Positions 1 to 8,365 of a stretch of 64,000 bases of DNA are shown in pieces (position 1 is the stretch's first letter; every line of letters starts with the position of its first letter). A model generated the notes under the pieces. It saw only the letters and a list, made by a program, of their open reading frames with translations. It searched no databases and was not told the origin of the DNA. A program made the translations under genes and the position numbers. Source of the DNA: Salegentibacter salegens (GTDB taxonomy: Bacteria > Bacteroidota > Bacteroidia > Flavobacteriales > Flavobacteriaceae); assembly GCF_900142975.1 (NCBI RefSeq), contig NZ_LT670848.1:2046001-2110000 (forward strand). The letters are read 5' to 3'.

Positions 1-385
1 TTTCTTCCATAAAAAGCAAAGAAATACTTTCGTGATCAACGCCTTCTACAATGCTATGTTCCATAGCGTGAGAGAAGGGTCCGTGCCCAATATCATGTAA
101 TAAAATGGCAATTTGCAATGCCTCTTCTTCGGCTTCAGAAATTATAACTCCTTTATGCCGAAGTATCTGCACTGCTTTCTGCATTAAATGTACACAACCA
201 ATAGCGTGATGAAAACGGGTATGATGCGCACCGGGATAAACCAGGTAAGACATTCCCATTTGCGAAATTCTACGCAGGCGTTGAAAGTAAGGATGCTCAA
301 TAATACTGAAGATTCGCTCACTCGGGATGGTAATAAATCCGTAAATTGGATCGTTTAATATTTTGAGTTTATTAGATGAAGTCAA
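1..385 (-). CDS. HD-domain phosphohydrolase (N-terminal part, cut by window edge)
   Basis: Reverse-strand reading gives an open frame running off the left edge. It carries the paired histidine/aspartate signature of HD-superfamily phosphohydrolases: a HHTRFHH stretch near residue 53 followed by LLHDIGHGPFSH about 40 residues later, which would bind the catalytic metals. Family members hydrolyse phosphate esters, often nucleotides (dGTPase-like), but the substrate of this flavobacterial group is not known to me. The frame is closed upstream by a TAA, and the only reasonable start I find is a TTG at 385, so the start is uncertain. It is divergent from porX. Confidence 0.8.
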   Translation of the reverse strand, partial: MTSSNKLKILNDPIYGFITIPSERIFSIIEHPYFQRLRRISQMGMSYLVYPGAHHTRFHHAIGCVHLMQKAVQILRHKGVIISEAEEEALQIAILLHDIGHGPFSHAMEHSIVEGVDHESISLLFMEE

Positions 386-544
386 GCTTTGTAACGTATT
401 AATTTAGATCAAAGATACATAGATAGACTTTGGAAGTTGAAAAAGCAATTATTAAGTTATAAAAAACCGGAAATTCCCGATAATTTAGGAAGAAACCATT
501 CATTAAAAAAACGACTATTAAAGTCGAAACACGCATAAAAGAAG

Positions 545-566
545 AAATCTCATTTAATGAGTAAAA
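545..566 (+). promoter_or_regulatory. leader palindrome before porX (weak copy of two-hairpin element)
   Basis: AATCTC-atttaat-GAGTAAA, with perfect palindrome CTCATTTAATGAG, ends 9 bases before the porX start. It aligns with the elements before nth, the TRIC channel and the acyl-CoA carboxylase, keeping AATCTC, the TTA loop and GAGTAAA while the inner stem pairs differ on both sides. The upstream hairpin of those elements is only loosely matched here (CGACT/AGTCG, 512-526). Confidence 0.4.
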
Positions 567-575
567 ATATAAGAT

Positions 576-2135
576 ATGAATAAAATAAAAATACTTTGGG
601 TAGATGATGAAATAGATTTACTTAAACCACATATTTTGTTTCTGGAAGGAAAAGATTATGAAGTTGTGACCAGCAAAAGTGGAACTGAAGCATTAGAACA
701 AATTGAAGAAGAAAGTTTTGATATTGTATTTCTTGACGAAAATATGCCGGGACTTACCGGTTTGGAAACTCTCGCTGAAATAAAAGAAAAACGAGAAAAC
801 CTTCCTGTGGTAATGATCACAAAAAGTGAAGAAGAATATATTATGGAGGAAGCGATTGGCTCTAAAATAGCCGATTACCTAATAAAGCCGGTAAATCCAA
901 ACCAAATTCTTCTTAGTATTAAAAAAAACCTGGATCACTCCCGACTTATTTCTGAAAAAACTACTTCAAATTACCAGCAGGAATTCAGAAAGATCGCAAT
1001 GGATATGAGCCAGGTAAATACGTTTGAAGAATGGGCAGAACTTTATCAAAAATTAATTTACTGGGAACTGCAATTGGAAGGTCTTGAAGACAGCGGAATG
1101 TTCGAAATCCTGGAATCTCAGAAAAACGAAGCCAATACCCAGTTTTGTAAATTTATAGACAAGAATTATCCTTCCTGGTTTGAAAAAGGTGGTAATGCGC
1201 CAATTATGTCGCATACTATTTTTAAAGAAAAAGTTGTTCCAGAAATTAACAAAGAACAGCCTACCCTACTTGTTGTGGTAGATAATTTAAGGTACGACCA
1301 ATGGAAAGCTTTAGAACCGGTGATTTCTAATTATTATAAGAAAGAAAAGGAAGAGCCTTATTACAGTATTTTACCCACTGCCACGCAATATGCTCGTAAC
1401 GCAATGTTCTCTGGCTTGATGCCTAGTGAAATGGAAAAGTTATTCCCTCAATATTGGAAAAACGACACCGAGGAAGGCGGAAAAAATAACCACGAAGCCG
1501 AATTTTTAAATGAACAATTAAAAAGGCTGGGGAAAAGTTTTAAACATGAATATCATAAAATAACCAGTTTAAAAGCCGGAAGAAAACTGGCAGAAAACTT
1601 TAAAACGCAAAAGGATAACGATCTTACTGTGGTGGTTTACAATTTTGTAGATATGCTCTCCCACTCTAAAACCGAGATGGAAGTAATTAAAGAACTGGCT
1701 TCTAACGATAAATCTTACCGATCATTAACATATAGCTGGTTTAAGAATTCTCCGTTGTTAGATATTATTCAACAGGCAAGACAACTTGGGTTCAAATTAA
1801 TTATCACTACAGACCACGGAACAATTAATGCTAAAAACCCTTCAAAAGTAATTGGTGATAAAAACACCAGTTTAAACCTTAGGTATAAAACAGGTAAAAG
1901 TCTTACTTATGAAGAAAAAGATGTGCTGGCGGCTAAAGATCCCAAGAGCATTCATCTCCCTAGTATTAATATGAGTAGTTCTTTTATTTTCGCTAAAGGA
2001 GATCTCTTCTTTGCTTATCCTAATAATTATAATCATTACGTAAGTTATTACCGTAACACTTATCAACACGGTGGAGTTTCATTAGAAGAAATGGTTATTC
2101 CTTTTGTGATAATGAACCCAAAACAAGGCATTTAA
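576..2135 (+). CDS. porX: PorX, response regulator with PglZ phosphatase domain (T9SS control)
   Basis: A 519-residue cytoplasmic two-component protein. Residues 1-120 form a receiver domain with the acidic pair D10/D11, phospho-acceptor D54 in VFLDENMPG and K104. A helical linker leads to an alkaline-phosphatase-like PglZ domain (about 210-519) with metal or nucleophile motifs VVVDNLRYD (D235), LPTATQ (T267/T269), NFVDM (D358) and TTDHGT (D412/H413). In Bacteroidota PorX, partnered with the kinase PorY, activates type IX secretion genes and its PglZ domain cleaves oligonucleotides or cyclic oligonucleotides. No porY lies in the window. The leader contains two small palindromes (512-526, 549-561). 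Adjacent tsaE is co-directional but has its own promoter box. Confidence 0.93.
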   Translation: MNKIKILWVDDEIDLLKPHILFLEGKDYEVVTSKSGTEALEQIEEESFDIVFLDENMPGLTGLETLAEIKEKRENLPVVMITKSEEEYIMEEAIGSKIADYLIKPVNPNQILLSIKKNLDHSRLISEKTTSNYQQEFRKIAMDMSQVNTFEEWAELYQKLIYWELQLEGLEDSGMFEILESQKNEANTQFCKFIDKNYPSWFEKGGNAPIMSHTIFKEKVVPEINKEQPTLLVVVDNLRYDQWKALEPVISNYYKKEKEEPYYSILPTATQYARNAMFSGLMPSEMEKLFPQYWKNDTEEGGKNNHEAEFLNEQLKRLGKSFKHEYHKITSLKAGRKLAENFKTQKDNDLTVVVYNFVDMLSHSKTEMEVIKELASNDKSYRSLTYSWFKNSPLLDIIQQARQLGFKLIITTDHGTINAKNPSKVIGDKNTSLNLRYKTGKSLTYEEKDVLAAKDPKSIHLPSINMSSSFIFAKGDLFFAYPNNYNHYVSYYRNTYQHGGVSLEEMVIPFVIMNPKQGI

Positions 2136-2178
2136 GACTTGATTTATAGCAGCTTATAGGGAATATTAAATTATTCCC

Positions 2179-2186
2179 TATCTTTG
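2179..2186 (+). promoter_or_regulatory. -7 promoter box of tsaE
   Basis: TATCTTTG matches the Bacteroidota -7 consensus TAnnTTTG, 24 bases before the ATG at 2211. It overlaps the TTG that would start a longer reading frame, so that longer start would lie at or before the transcription start. Confidence 0.55.
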
Positions 2187-2210
2187 TATTGCCAAAAATC
2201 TATTACTTAT

Positions 2211-2615
2211 ATGCCCGTTACCTACAATTTAGCCCAAATTGATGAGGCTGTACAATACATAATAAAGAACGCTAAAAATAATGTCCTATTATTTTATGGC
2301 GAAATGGGTGCCGGTAAAACTACCCTAATAAAAGCTTTGGTAAAAGCTTTGGGAAGCGAAGATAAAGTATCAAGCCCCACATTCTCATTGGTGAATGAAT
2401 ATCACACTCCCCGGGAACCAATTTATCATTTTGATTTTTACAGACTGGAAGACCCAAATGAAGCCCTGGATATAGGCCTGGAAGAATATTTTAATTCTCC
2501 GGGATGGATTTTAATAGAATGGCCGCAAAAAATACAGGATTTCCTGGAGGAAAACTTTCAAAAAATTGAAATTTCCATCCAGAATGAAAATACAAGAACG
2601 TTAAACTTATGTTAA
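2211..2615 (+). CDS. tsaE: TsaE, tRNA t6A37 biosynthesis ATPase
   Basis: 134 residues, the usual TsaE length. It is the P-loop ATPase partner of TsaB/TsaD in threonylcarbamoyl-adenosine (t6A) formation at tRNA position 37. Walker A is GEMGAGKT at residues 30-37; the family-typical SSPTFSLVNEY (about 55-64), HFDFYRL and IEWP motifs are all present. The frame extends upstream to a TTG at 2184, but that codon is part of the -7 promoter box, so the ATG at 2211 is preferred. It sits between porX and ald, an arrangement common in flavobacteria. Confidence 0.93.
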   Translation: MPVTYNLAQIDEAVQYIIKNAKNNVLLFYGEMGAGKTTLIKALVKALGSEDKVSSPTFSLVNEYHTPREPIYHFDFYRLEDPNEALDIGLEEYFNSPGWILIEWPQKIQDFLEENFQKIEISIQNENTRTLNLC

Positions 2616-2738
2616 TCAAAAGTTAAAGAAAACAAATAAACTTAAAAATCCCAGTGTTAGCAGTTTGAGGCTCTTGCTAAATAGTCTTAAACAAAATAAT
2701 AGGAAAAACAGAAAATTTTTATATTTTTAACCATTAAA

Positions 2739-2771
2739 TTTTTAGCAGTGTAAAGTAAAAACTGCTAAAAA
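2739..2771 (+). terminator. stem-loop, probable terminator after tsaE
   Basis: TTTTTAGCAGT and ACTGCTAAAAA form an 11-bp stem around an 11-base loop in the otherwise featureless AT-rich 280-base gap after tsaE. The stem has A/T-rich flanks on both sides, so it could end transcription either way. Confidence 0.4.
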
Positions 2772-2845
2772 ATAGCCATTTTTTTGCTTAAAAAAGAGCG
2801 CAAAAGTACGATTAATGTATTAATTTTTAGTGTTTTATAATTTTA

Positions 2846-2853
2846 TAGGTTTG
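2846..2853 (+). promoter_or_regulatory. -7 promoter box of the 48-residue peptide gene
   Basis: TAGGTTTG fits TAnnTTTG and lies 43 bases before the ATG at 2896. Its presence supports expression of the small gene and, by readthrough, of the membrane-protein gene overlapping it. Confidence 0.45.
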
Positions 2854-2895
2854 CTTCAGTAAACAAAACGAAACAACAATCTAAACTATATTATT

Positions 2896-3042
2896 ATGAA
2901 ACTTAAAGCAGTACTTTTCGCAGCAGCAATTTTTGGAGCAAGTTTTTTTGTAACTTCAACTACAGATAACGATACAAATAATGATCAAATTAAAGAACAA
3001 GCAGTTGACGTACGCACGATCAAAGTTCCTATTAACGGGTAG
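2896..3042 (+). CDS. small secreted peptide, 48 residues, function unknown
   Basis: Reads as a 48-residue protein with a clear Sec-type signal: Met-Lys-Leu-Lys, then a 14-residue hydrophobic Ala/Phe/Val stretch, followed by a polar Thr/Asp/Asn segment and a C-terminal KVPING. A -7 box lies 43 bases upstream. Its last 62 bases overlap, in another frame, the start of the next gene. I do not recognise a family. It could be an exported small protein or a leader peptide whose translation influences the downstream gene; the signal-like N-terminus makes a plain chance ORF less likely. Confidence 0.5.
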   Translation: MKLKAVLFAAAIFGASFFVTSTTDNDTNNDQIKEQAVDVRTIKVPING

Positions 3043-3574
3043 TATTATAGCCCTCTGCATTGCTTTTTCACCATATTTATTTTATTTATATGAAATTTTC
3101 CCAAGCGGTCCTGTTTGGGAAAATTCTTTTTTTACCTATGAAAGTAAATATTACGAGAATGTCCTAACTGCGGCCTGGACTTTTTTTGGCAAGTTAACTC
3201 CTCTCTTTTTACTTTTAATTTGGTTTTTCACCTGTAAACATTGGTGGTATCATTCAATTTTAGTTCCAGTAACTATGTATGGATACCAACTTGTAACGGC
3301 ATATTACCAAGATGCTTATGCAAACGATTATATAATTGATACTGATCAACTAATTTATCTTGCACCTTTTTTTATAATTATTCTCTCCATAGTTTATTTA
3401 ATTCGAATCAAAATTTTCGATAGGATATACGGTATAGACCTTAGCGAAATTGATGAAACCGATGTCTCTGTCTTTTCCCCTATTTCAGAATCTGACCGCA
3501 GGGAGGTAAAATCTTTCCAGGAAGAAGAGGAATATTGGGAACCAACTCAGGAAGAATACTATACCCGACTTTAA
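2981..3574 (+). CDS. conserved multi-pass membrane protein, function unknown
   Basis: 197 residues with about four hydrophobic segments: residues 17-37, 66-84, 90-105 and 122-142, followed by a highly acidic cytoplasmic-type tail rich in Glu. It is aromatic-rich (many Tyr/Trp/Phe), as in small Bacteroidota inner-membrane proteins. The start used here (ATG at 2981) lies inside the preceding 48-codon gene; an alternative is the TTG at 3005. I recognise it as a type often found near ald in flavobacteria but know no function. Transcription probably comes from the box at 2846. Confidence 0.65.
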   Translation: MIKLKNKQLTYARSKFLLTGSIIALCIAFSPYLFYLYEIFPSGPVWENSFFTYESKYYENVLTAAWTFFGKLTPLFLLLIWFFTCKHWWYHSILVPVTMYGYQLVTAYYQDAYANDYIIDTDQLIYLAPFFIIILSIVYLIRIKIFDRIYGIDLSEIDETDVSVFSPISESDRREVKSFQEEEEYWEPTQEEYYTRL

Positions 3575-3633
3575 TTTCTGCTATTTTTAAAAATAGTTGT
3601 AATTTCCCTTTTCTAAAGTTTTAGCAGTTAACT

Positions 3634-4833
3634 ATGGGCAAACAGGTTTCGCCTTTTACCAAAGAGCAATTAATTCCGCAGGAAGAAACCCTGGAAATCT
3701 ACAAAAACAAGGGGCAGCTATTTATTGGCATACCTAAAGAAACCTCCTACCAGGAAAAACGCATTTGTTTAAGTCCCGATGCTGTAGCAGCGATTACTGC
3801 TCATGGCCATAGGGTAATGATAGAGTCTGGAGCCGGAAAATGGGCCCGGTTTAGTGATAAAGATTATTCTAATGCCGGTGCCGAAATTACCAAAGACACC
3901 AGTAAAGTCTTTTCCTGCCCTACCATTCTTAAAATAGAACCCCCTTCTATAGAAGAACTCGATTTAATAAATCCGCAAACCATTTTAATTTCTGCGCTTC
4001 AGCTTAAAACTCAGTGCAAAGAATATTTTCAGAAATTAGCTTCAAAACGAATAACCGCTTTAGGCTTTGAATTTATTAGGGACGACGATGGGAGTTATCC
4101 CATTGTTAGGGCGTTAAGTGAAATTGCAGGTACTGCTTCCGTATTAATTGCTTCTGAAATTATGAGCAATAATGTAAACGGAAACGGCTTAATGTTTGGG
4201 AATATAAGTGGTGTTCCCCCTGTAGAAGTTGTAATTCTTGGTGCAGGCACGGTTGGTGAGTTTGCTGCGCGTTCGGCTTTAGGCCTTGGTGCAAGTATTA
4301 AAGTTTTTGACAGTTCGCTTACCCGGCTTAGAGACATTCAAACCAATCTAAACCAAACATTCTACACCTCTACAATTCAGCCTAAAAACCTGAGTAAAGC
4401 CATAAAGCGTTGTGATGTATTAATTGGCGCTGTGCGCGGTAAAAATCGTTCCCCGGTGCTAATTACCGAAGATATGGTTACCAGTATGAAACGTGGCGCT
4501 GTTATTATAGATGTAAGTATAGATATGGGCGGGTGTATAGAAACCAGCGAAATCACCACGCACGATAAACCAATATTTACAAAACACAATATTTTACACT
4601 ATTGTGTTCCAAATATTCCATCCAGGTACGCGCGAACTTCTTCACTTTCAATAAGTAACATTTTCACTCCGTATCTTTTACACATTGCCGAAGAAGGCGG
4701 ACTCGAAAACACCTTGCGTTTTAATAAAGGTTTGCGAAATGGTTTGTACTTTTACCACGGAATTTTAACCAATAAATCTATAGCCGATTGGTTTGATCTT
4801 TCTTACCGGGACATTAATTTGCTCATTTTTTAG
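3634..4833 (+). CDS. ald: alanine dehydrogenase
   Basis: 399 residues. It interconverts L-alanine and pyruvate plus ammonia using NAD. The AlaDH/PNT N-terminal domain begins at about residue 30 (GIPKETSYQEKRICLSP, substrate-binding Arg/Lys), and the Rossmann dinucleotide-binding motif VVILGAGTVGEFAAR lies at about 200-214. The IDVSIDMGGCIETS segment matches the conserved active-site loop near the C-terminal third. The roughly 30-residue N-terminal extension before the domain is typical of Bacteroidota homologues. The 59-base gap upstream holds a perfect palindrome CTATTTTTAAAAATAG (3582-3597); no clear promoter box is visible, so it may be cotranscribed with the membrane gene. Confidence 0.9.
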   Translation: MGKQVSPFTKEQLIPQEETLEIYKNKGQLFIGIPKETSYQEKRICLSPDAVAAITAHGHRVMIESGAGKWARFSDKDYSNAGAEITKDTSKVFSCPTILKIEPPSIEELDLINPQTILISALQLKTQCKEYFQKLASKRITALGFEFIRDDDGSYPIVRALSEIAGTASVLIASEIMSNNVNGNGLMFGNISGVPPVEVVILGAGTVGEFAARSALGLGASIKVFDSSLTRLRDIQTNLNQTFYTSTIQPKNLSKAIKRCDVLIGAVRGKNRSPVLITEDMVTSMKRGAVIIDVSIDMGGCIETSEITTHDKPIFTKHNILHYCVPNIPSRYARTSSLSISNIFTPYLLHIAEEGGLENTLRFNKGLRNGLYFYHGILTNKSIADWFDLSYRDINLLIF

Positions 4834-4873
4834 ATCAATTTTCAATCAGGTTTGCTTCCTCAAAATTATATAA

Positions 4874-5248
4874 ATGAAACTAATTCATAGAATTGGATAT
4901 TTCTCGGTGGGCTTGTTCTTCGGGATTGTACTTTTGCTTTTCTTTTTAGGCGGAAAAAAAACGTCTTGCGATTATTCTCCCGATGCGCGTGTTTTAAAGA
5001 ATATCAGGATAAAAGAGCGCATTTTTACTGAAGAAGCTTTTAGTTATTTTGAGAATAATAAATTAGATACAGCGCTGGTTTCATTAAGTTTGGAAAATGG
5101 CGATGTAGATTTTAGCCGAAGCAATACCGATAAAATAACCTGTAATATTTACGTGATTACCAACGAAGTTAATTCAGCTATCCTGGAGCTTCAAATTGAA
5201 AATTGTGATAGCACAGCTACTATTCAAAAAGCGATATTGAAAAAATAA
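4874..5248 (+). CDS. small membrane-anchored protein, possibly DUF4258-type
   Basis: 124 residues: one N-terminal membrane segment (residues 8-26, Phe/Leu/Gly-rich) then a soluble, probably periplasmic domain with two Cys (one just after the membrane segment, one near residue 81 in the TCNIYVITN strand) and a third near 113. The layout, including SPDARVLKNIR and the LENGDVDFSRSNT segment, resembles flavobacterial proteins annotated as DUF4258; that assignment is from memory and tentative. It starts 40 bases after ald and is probably in the same transcript. No enzymatic motif is visible. Confidence 0.6.
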   Translation: MKLIHRIGYFSVGLFFGIVLLLFFLGGKKTSCDYSPDARVLKNIRIKERIFTEEAFSYFENNKLDTALVSLSLENGDVDFSRSNTDKITCNIYVITNEVNSAILELQIENCDSTATIQKAILKK

Positions 5249-5257
5249 AATAATTAC

Positions 5258-5323
5258 TGTCACCCTAAGCACAATCGAAGTGTCTTTGCAAACATCCCGA
5301 TTGCGCTCAATGTGACAATCTAG
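5258..5323. repeat. pair of inverted REP-like units
   Basis: GTCACCCTAAGCACAATC on the plus strand is followed by its inverted relative (CCCGATTGCGCTCAATGTGAC), so the two halves can pair into one long hairpin. It lies between two convergent gene ends (the small membrane protein and bcp) and may also act as a bidirectional terminator. Units of the type GTCACCCTGAGC are frequent between genes in Bacteroidota. Confidence 0.5.
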
Positions 5324-5337
5324 ACCATTTTCCTTTT

Positions 5338-5777
5338 CTATTCAGAAAGGATTTGAGCTGTATGTTCTTTGGTTTTTACTTTTTTAAACACTTCCTCAAT
5401 TTTACCATCTTCGTCAATAATAAAAGTAGTTCTGTGAATTCCGTCATATTCTTTTCCCATAAATTTTTTGGGTCCCCAAACGCCGTAAGCCTGGATAACC
5501 TCTTTATCTTCATCGGCCAGTAGCGGAAATGGAAATTCGTATTTATTTTTAAAGTTACTCTGTCTTTTTTGAGTATCAGCACTTACGCCCAATATCGCAT
5601 AACCTTTTTCCTGAAAACGCTCCCAGTTATCCCTCAGGTTACAGGCTTCGGCCGTGCAACCCGGTGTACTCGCTTTCGGATAGAAAAACAATACCAGTTT
5701 CTTTCCTTTAAAATCTGATAATTTTACGGTATTTCCATCCTGATCTTTTACTGAAAAATCGGGGGCTTTATCACCCG
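5338..5777 (-). pseudogene. bcp: bcp, thioredoxin-dependent peroxiredoxin: C-terminal fragment, split by IS21
   Basis: Encodes residues 8-151 of a BCP/PrxQ peroxiredoxin that reduces peroxides with electrons from thioredoxin. Joining it to the seven codons left at 8416-8436 gives a normal 151-residue protein with peroxidatic C46 and resolving C51 (STPGCTAEAC). The IS21 element sits exactly between GGT (Gly7) and GAT (Asp8). Reading upstream from this fragment meets a TAG inside the IS with no ATG or GTG in between; the first usable start is a TTG at 5691, which would drop the first beta strands but keep both cysteines. A functional product is unlikely. Confidence 0.9.
5773..5777. repeat. target-site duplication, left copy (ACCCG)
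   Basis: ACCCG directly precedes the IS left end and is repeated at 8416-8420 directly after its right end. The next outer bases differ (C versus A), so the duplication is 5 bp, within the usual range for IS21-family elements. Confidence 0.85.
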
Positions 5778-5976
5778 TGGATACACCGGACTAAGCTGAC
5801 CCCTCTCCGGGGCGTAAATTTAGCAGCATCAACAGGAACATTAATTTACTGCCATTCCGGCGGATACTGACCCCTTCATATAAAAAGATAGCAAGACTGG
5901 AATACTTTATTCCGGAGCATACTGCCCCCTTTTCTTTGGGTTTCGTGGATGTGGTTCCGGAGCAAGTTGACCCCCC
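5778..5976 (+). repeat. IS21 left-end array of four transposase-binding-like motifs
   Basis: Four direct copies of a roughly 22-bp motif: 5785-5803 (CCGGACTAAGCTGACCCC), 5854-5875, 5909-5931 and 5954-5976, spaced about 45-70 bp. The core is TTCCGG, a six-base spacer, then CTGACCCC; the third copy lacks an A (CTGCCCCC) and the fourth reads GTTGACCCCC. The right end has only two inverted copies (8366-8387, 8388-8415), so the element is asymmetric. Confidence 0.7.
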
Positions 5977-6039
5977 CCTTGGCTATTTTCTATTCGATTT
6001 TGGTTTTACTTAGTGTTTTTTTACACCAAAAGATAAACA

Positions 6040-7584
6040 ATGGCAGGAAAACCAAAACGTATGAGCGCAGTAAAACAAATACTTAGAATGCACTTACAGG
6101 GCAAGGGGATAAAAACCATCGCACGTACCTTGTCTGTAAGCAAGAATACTGTTAAGGACTATATCTCAAAGGCTTCACTGGGTACAATCACTACCGAAGT
6201 TCTTTTAACTCTTGAGGACACAGCACTGGAGGCTATCTTTTTATCTGGAAATCCAGCCTATAAAGATGAGCGGTATGAACTCCTGAAAGACACCCTTGAT
6301 TATTGCAGCAAAGAACTGAAGCGGGTTGGTGTAAACCGCAAGGTATTATGGGAAGAATATCACCATAGTGCCCAAAATGGCTACAGTTACAGTCAATTCT
6401 GTTATCACCTTCAACAATACCGTGGCACCCAAAATCCTTCGATGGTATTGGAACACCATCCCGGGGAGAAGCTTTATATTGATTACGCAGGAAAAAAACT
6501 CTCTTATATCGACAGGAATACCGGGGAAGAAATTTTTGTTCAGGTCTTTGTCGCTTGTCTTCCGTATTCGGATTACAGCTTTGCTATGGCCGTTAGAAGC
6601 CAAAAGATAGAAGATTTTATACACGCCCTGAATTGCTGTATAAAAGATTTGGGTGGGGTTCCACAAACCCTGGTTCCCGATAATTTAAAATCTGCCGTTA
6701 TAAAGGCCAACCCTTACGAACCTGATGTAAACCGTGCACTGGAAGATTTCGCCAATCATTATGGCACTACCGTTACTCCCACACGCCCCAGAAAACCCAA
6801 AGACAAAGCCTTGGTAGAGAATCAAGTGAAACTCATCTATAGCCGGGTATACGCCAAATTACGCAACCAACAATTCTTCGACCTTCCTTCATTGAACCGG
6901 GCCATTGCACAAAAGGTCAGGGAACATAACCAAACCCGTATGCAACAGAAGGATTACTGTAGGGAAGAGAAGTTTTTAGCTGATGAAAAACATAGCCTGC
7001 AAGGCTTACCGGCAGAAGCTTTTGAGCTTAAATACTATCGGGACCTTAAAGTAGCCAAGAACAACCATATTTATTTAGGCATGGACAAGCATTACTATAG
7101 CGTTCCCTATGCTTATATGGGAGCGCAGGTAAAGGTTATCTATACACGAAGCCTAGTTAAAGTTTATTGCAAGGCAGCACTCATAGGAGTGCATCCAAGG
7201 AATTTTAAAAAAGGAAGCTACTCTACGAAAAAGGAACATCTGTGTTCCCATCATCAGCACTATAAGCAGCGCAGTCCCACCTATTACCTTCAAAAGGCCT
7301 ATAGCTACTCCGATACGCTTTACAGCTATATGGAAGCTTTGTTCAAACAAGACAAATATCCCGAACAGCTCTATAAGACGTGTGATGGTATTTTAAACCT
7401 GGCCAGTAAAGTCAATACGCCCATTTTTACCAAAGCCTGTACTATTGCTTTAGATAATCACAATTATTCCTATCGGTTTTTAAAACAAATCCTGGAGAAT
7501 AAAATGACAGAAAATATGGAGCAATCCTCTATTAAGTCATTACCGGATCACGAGAATATACGGGGAGCAGGATCTTATAAATAA
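6040..7584 (+). CDS. istA: IstA, IS21-family DDE transposase
   Basis: 514 residues. An N-terminal helix-turn-helix (about residues 12-45, GKGIKTIARTLSVSKNTVKDYI) would bind the element ends. The RNase-H-like integrase core carries the DDE triad at D148 (LYIDYAG), D214 (LVPDNLKSAV) and E260 (KALVENQVK). A C-terminal Mu-type beta domain follows, with HYYSVPYAYMG typical of IstA. Length and motifs are those of a full IS21 transposase with no frameshift. IstB starts 24 bases downstream; the two act together in cut-and-paste or replicative transposition with target choice by IstB. Confidence 0.96.
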   Translation: MAGKPKRMSAVKQILRMHLQGKGIKTIARTLSVSKNTVKDYISKASLGTITTEVLLTLEDTALEAIFLSGNPAYKDERYELLKDTLDYCSKELKRVGVNRKVLWEEYHHSAQNGYSYSQFCYHLQQYRGTQNPSMVLEHHPGEKLYIDYAGKKLSYIDRNTGEEIFVQVFVACLPYSDYSFAMAVRSQKIEDFIHALNCCIKDLGGVPQTLVPDNLKSAVIKANPYEPDVNRALEDFANHYGTTVTPTRPRKPKDKALVENQVKLIYSRVYAKLRNQQFFDLPSLNRAIAQKVREHNQTRMQQKDYCREEKFLADEKHSLQGLPAEAFELKYYRDLKVAKNNHIYLGMDKHYYSVPYAYMGAQVKVIYTRSLVKVYCKAALIGVHPRNFKKGSYSTKKEHLCSHHQHYKQRSPTYYLQKAYSYSDTLYSYMEALFKQDKYPEQLYKTCDGILNLASKVNTPIFTKACTIALDNHNYSYRFLKQILENKMTENMEQSSIKSLPDHENIRGAGSYK

Positions 7585-7608
7585 TTAACTATAAATACAT
7601 GAACACCT

Positions 7609-8328
7609 ATGAACACTATTGAAAATCAATTTAAACAACTACGCTTACAAGGGATGTATATCACTTGGAAAGCCTTGATGGAAACCCGTCAACATCACGA
7701 ACTGTCTTTTGCAGAAGGCCTTGAGGTACTCCTTCAGGCGGAAGCACAAGACCGCACCAACCGGCGTTTTGAAAGACTGACAAAAACGGCCAGGTTCAGA
7801 TACCAGGCTACCATCGCGGAACTTAACTTCAACACTTCCAGGGGGATCAATACCTCACAAATTACAGAGCTGGCAACAGGAGGCTATCTTGCTAAAGGGG
7901 AATCTGTTCTTATCACGGGATCTACAGGGTGCGGCAAAAGTTTTTTGGCTTCTGCACTGGGACATCAGGCTTGTTCACAGGGAAGTAAGGTTTTGTACTT
8001 TAATACTCAGAAGCTATTGATGCAAACCAAAATGAGCCGGCTTGATGGAAGTTTTTTGAAGTTCTTTGAGAAACTGGCCAAAGCAAACCTGCTTATCCTG
8101 GATGACTTTGGGTTATCTCATTTGGATAAACAACAACAAATGGACCTAATGGAAATTATAGAGGATCGGCACGGACAATCCTCAACCATTATTGCCAGTC
8201 AATTACCGGTAGGAAGTTGGTATGAAATCATTGGAGAAGCAACTATTGCAGATGCTATTTTAGATAGGTTGGTACATACCTCTCATCGTATAGAATTAAA
8301 AGGAGAAAGTCTTAGAAAAAAACTGTAA
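7609..8328 (+). CDS. istB: IstB, IS21 transposition helper ATPase
   Basis: 239 residues, AAA+ ATPase of the DnaC/IstB family. Walker A GSTGCGKS at 104-111 and Walker B LLILDDFG at 161-168 are intact, followed by sensor-I-like IIASQLP and a sensor-II arginine region (ILDRLVHTSHRIEL). The N-terminal helical domain (1-90) would contact DNA or IstA. IstB forms an ATP-dependent filament on target DNA and stimulates IstA. The gap to istA is 24 bases, so one transcript is likely. Confidence 0.96.
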   Translation: MNTIENQFKQLRLQGMYITWKALMETRQHHELSFAEGLEVLLQAEAQDRTNRRFERLTKTARFRYQATIAELNFNTSRGINTSQITELATGGYLAKGESVLITGSTGCGKSFLASALGHQACSQGSKVLYFNTQKLLMQTKMSRLDGSFLKFFEKLAKANLLILDDFGLSHLDKQQQMDLMEIIEDRHGQSSTIIASQLPVGSWYEIIGEATIADAILDRLVHTSHRIELKGESLRKKL

Positions 8329-8365
8329 TATTGTCATTAAAGTATCTTTTTAGACCAAAATCAAC

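Noticed and set aside
3582..3597. CTATTTTTAAAAATAG palindrome before ald as an operator
   Set aside because: Perfect but made only of A/T core, which arises easily by chance in such AT-rich DNA; no second copy in the window.
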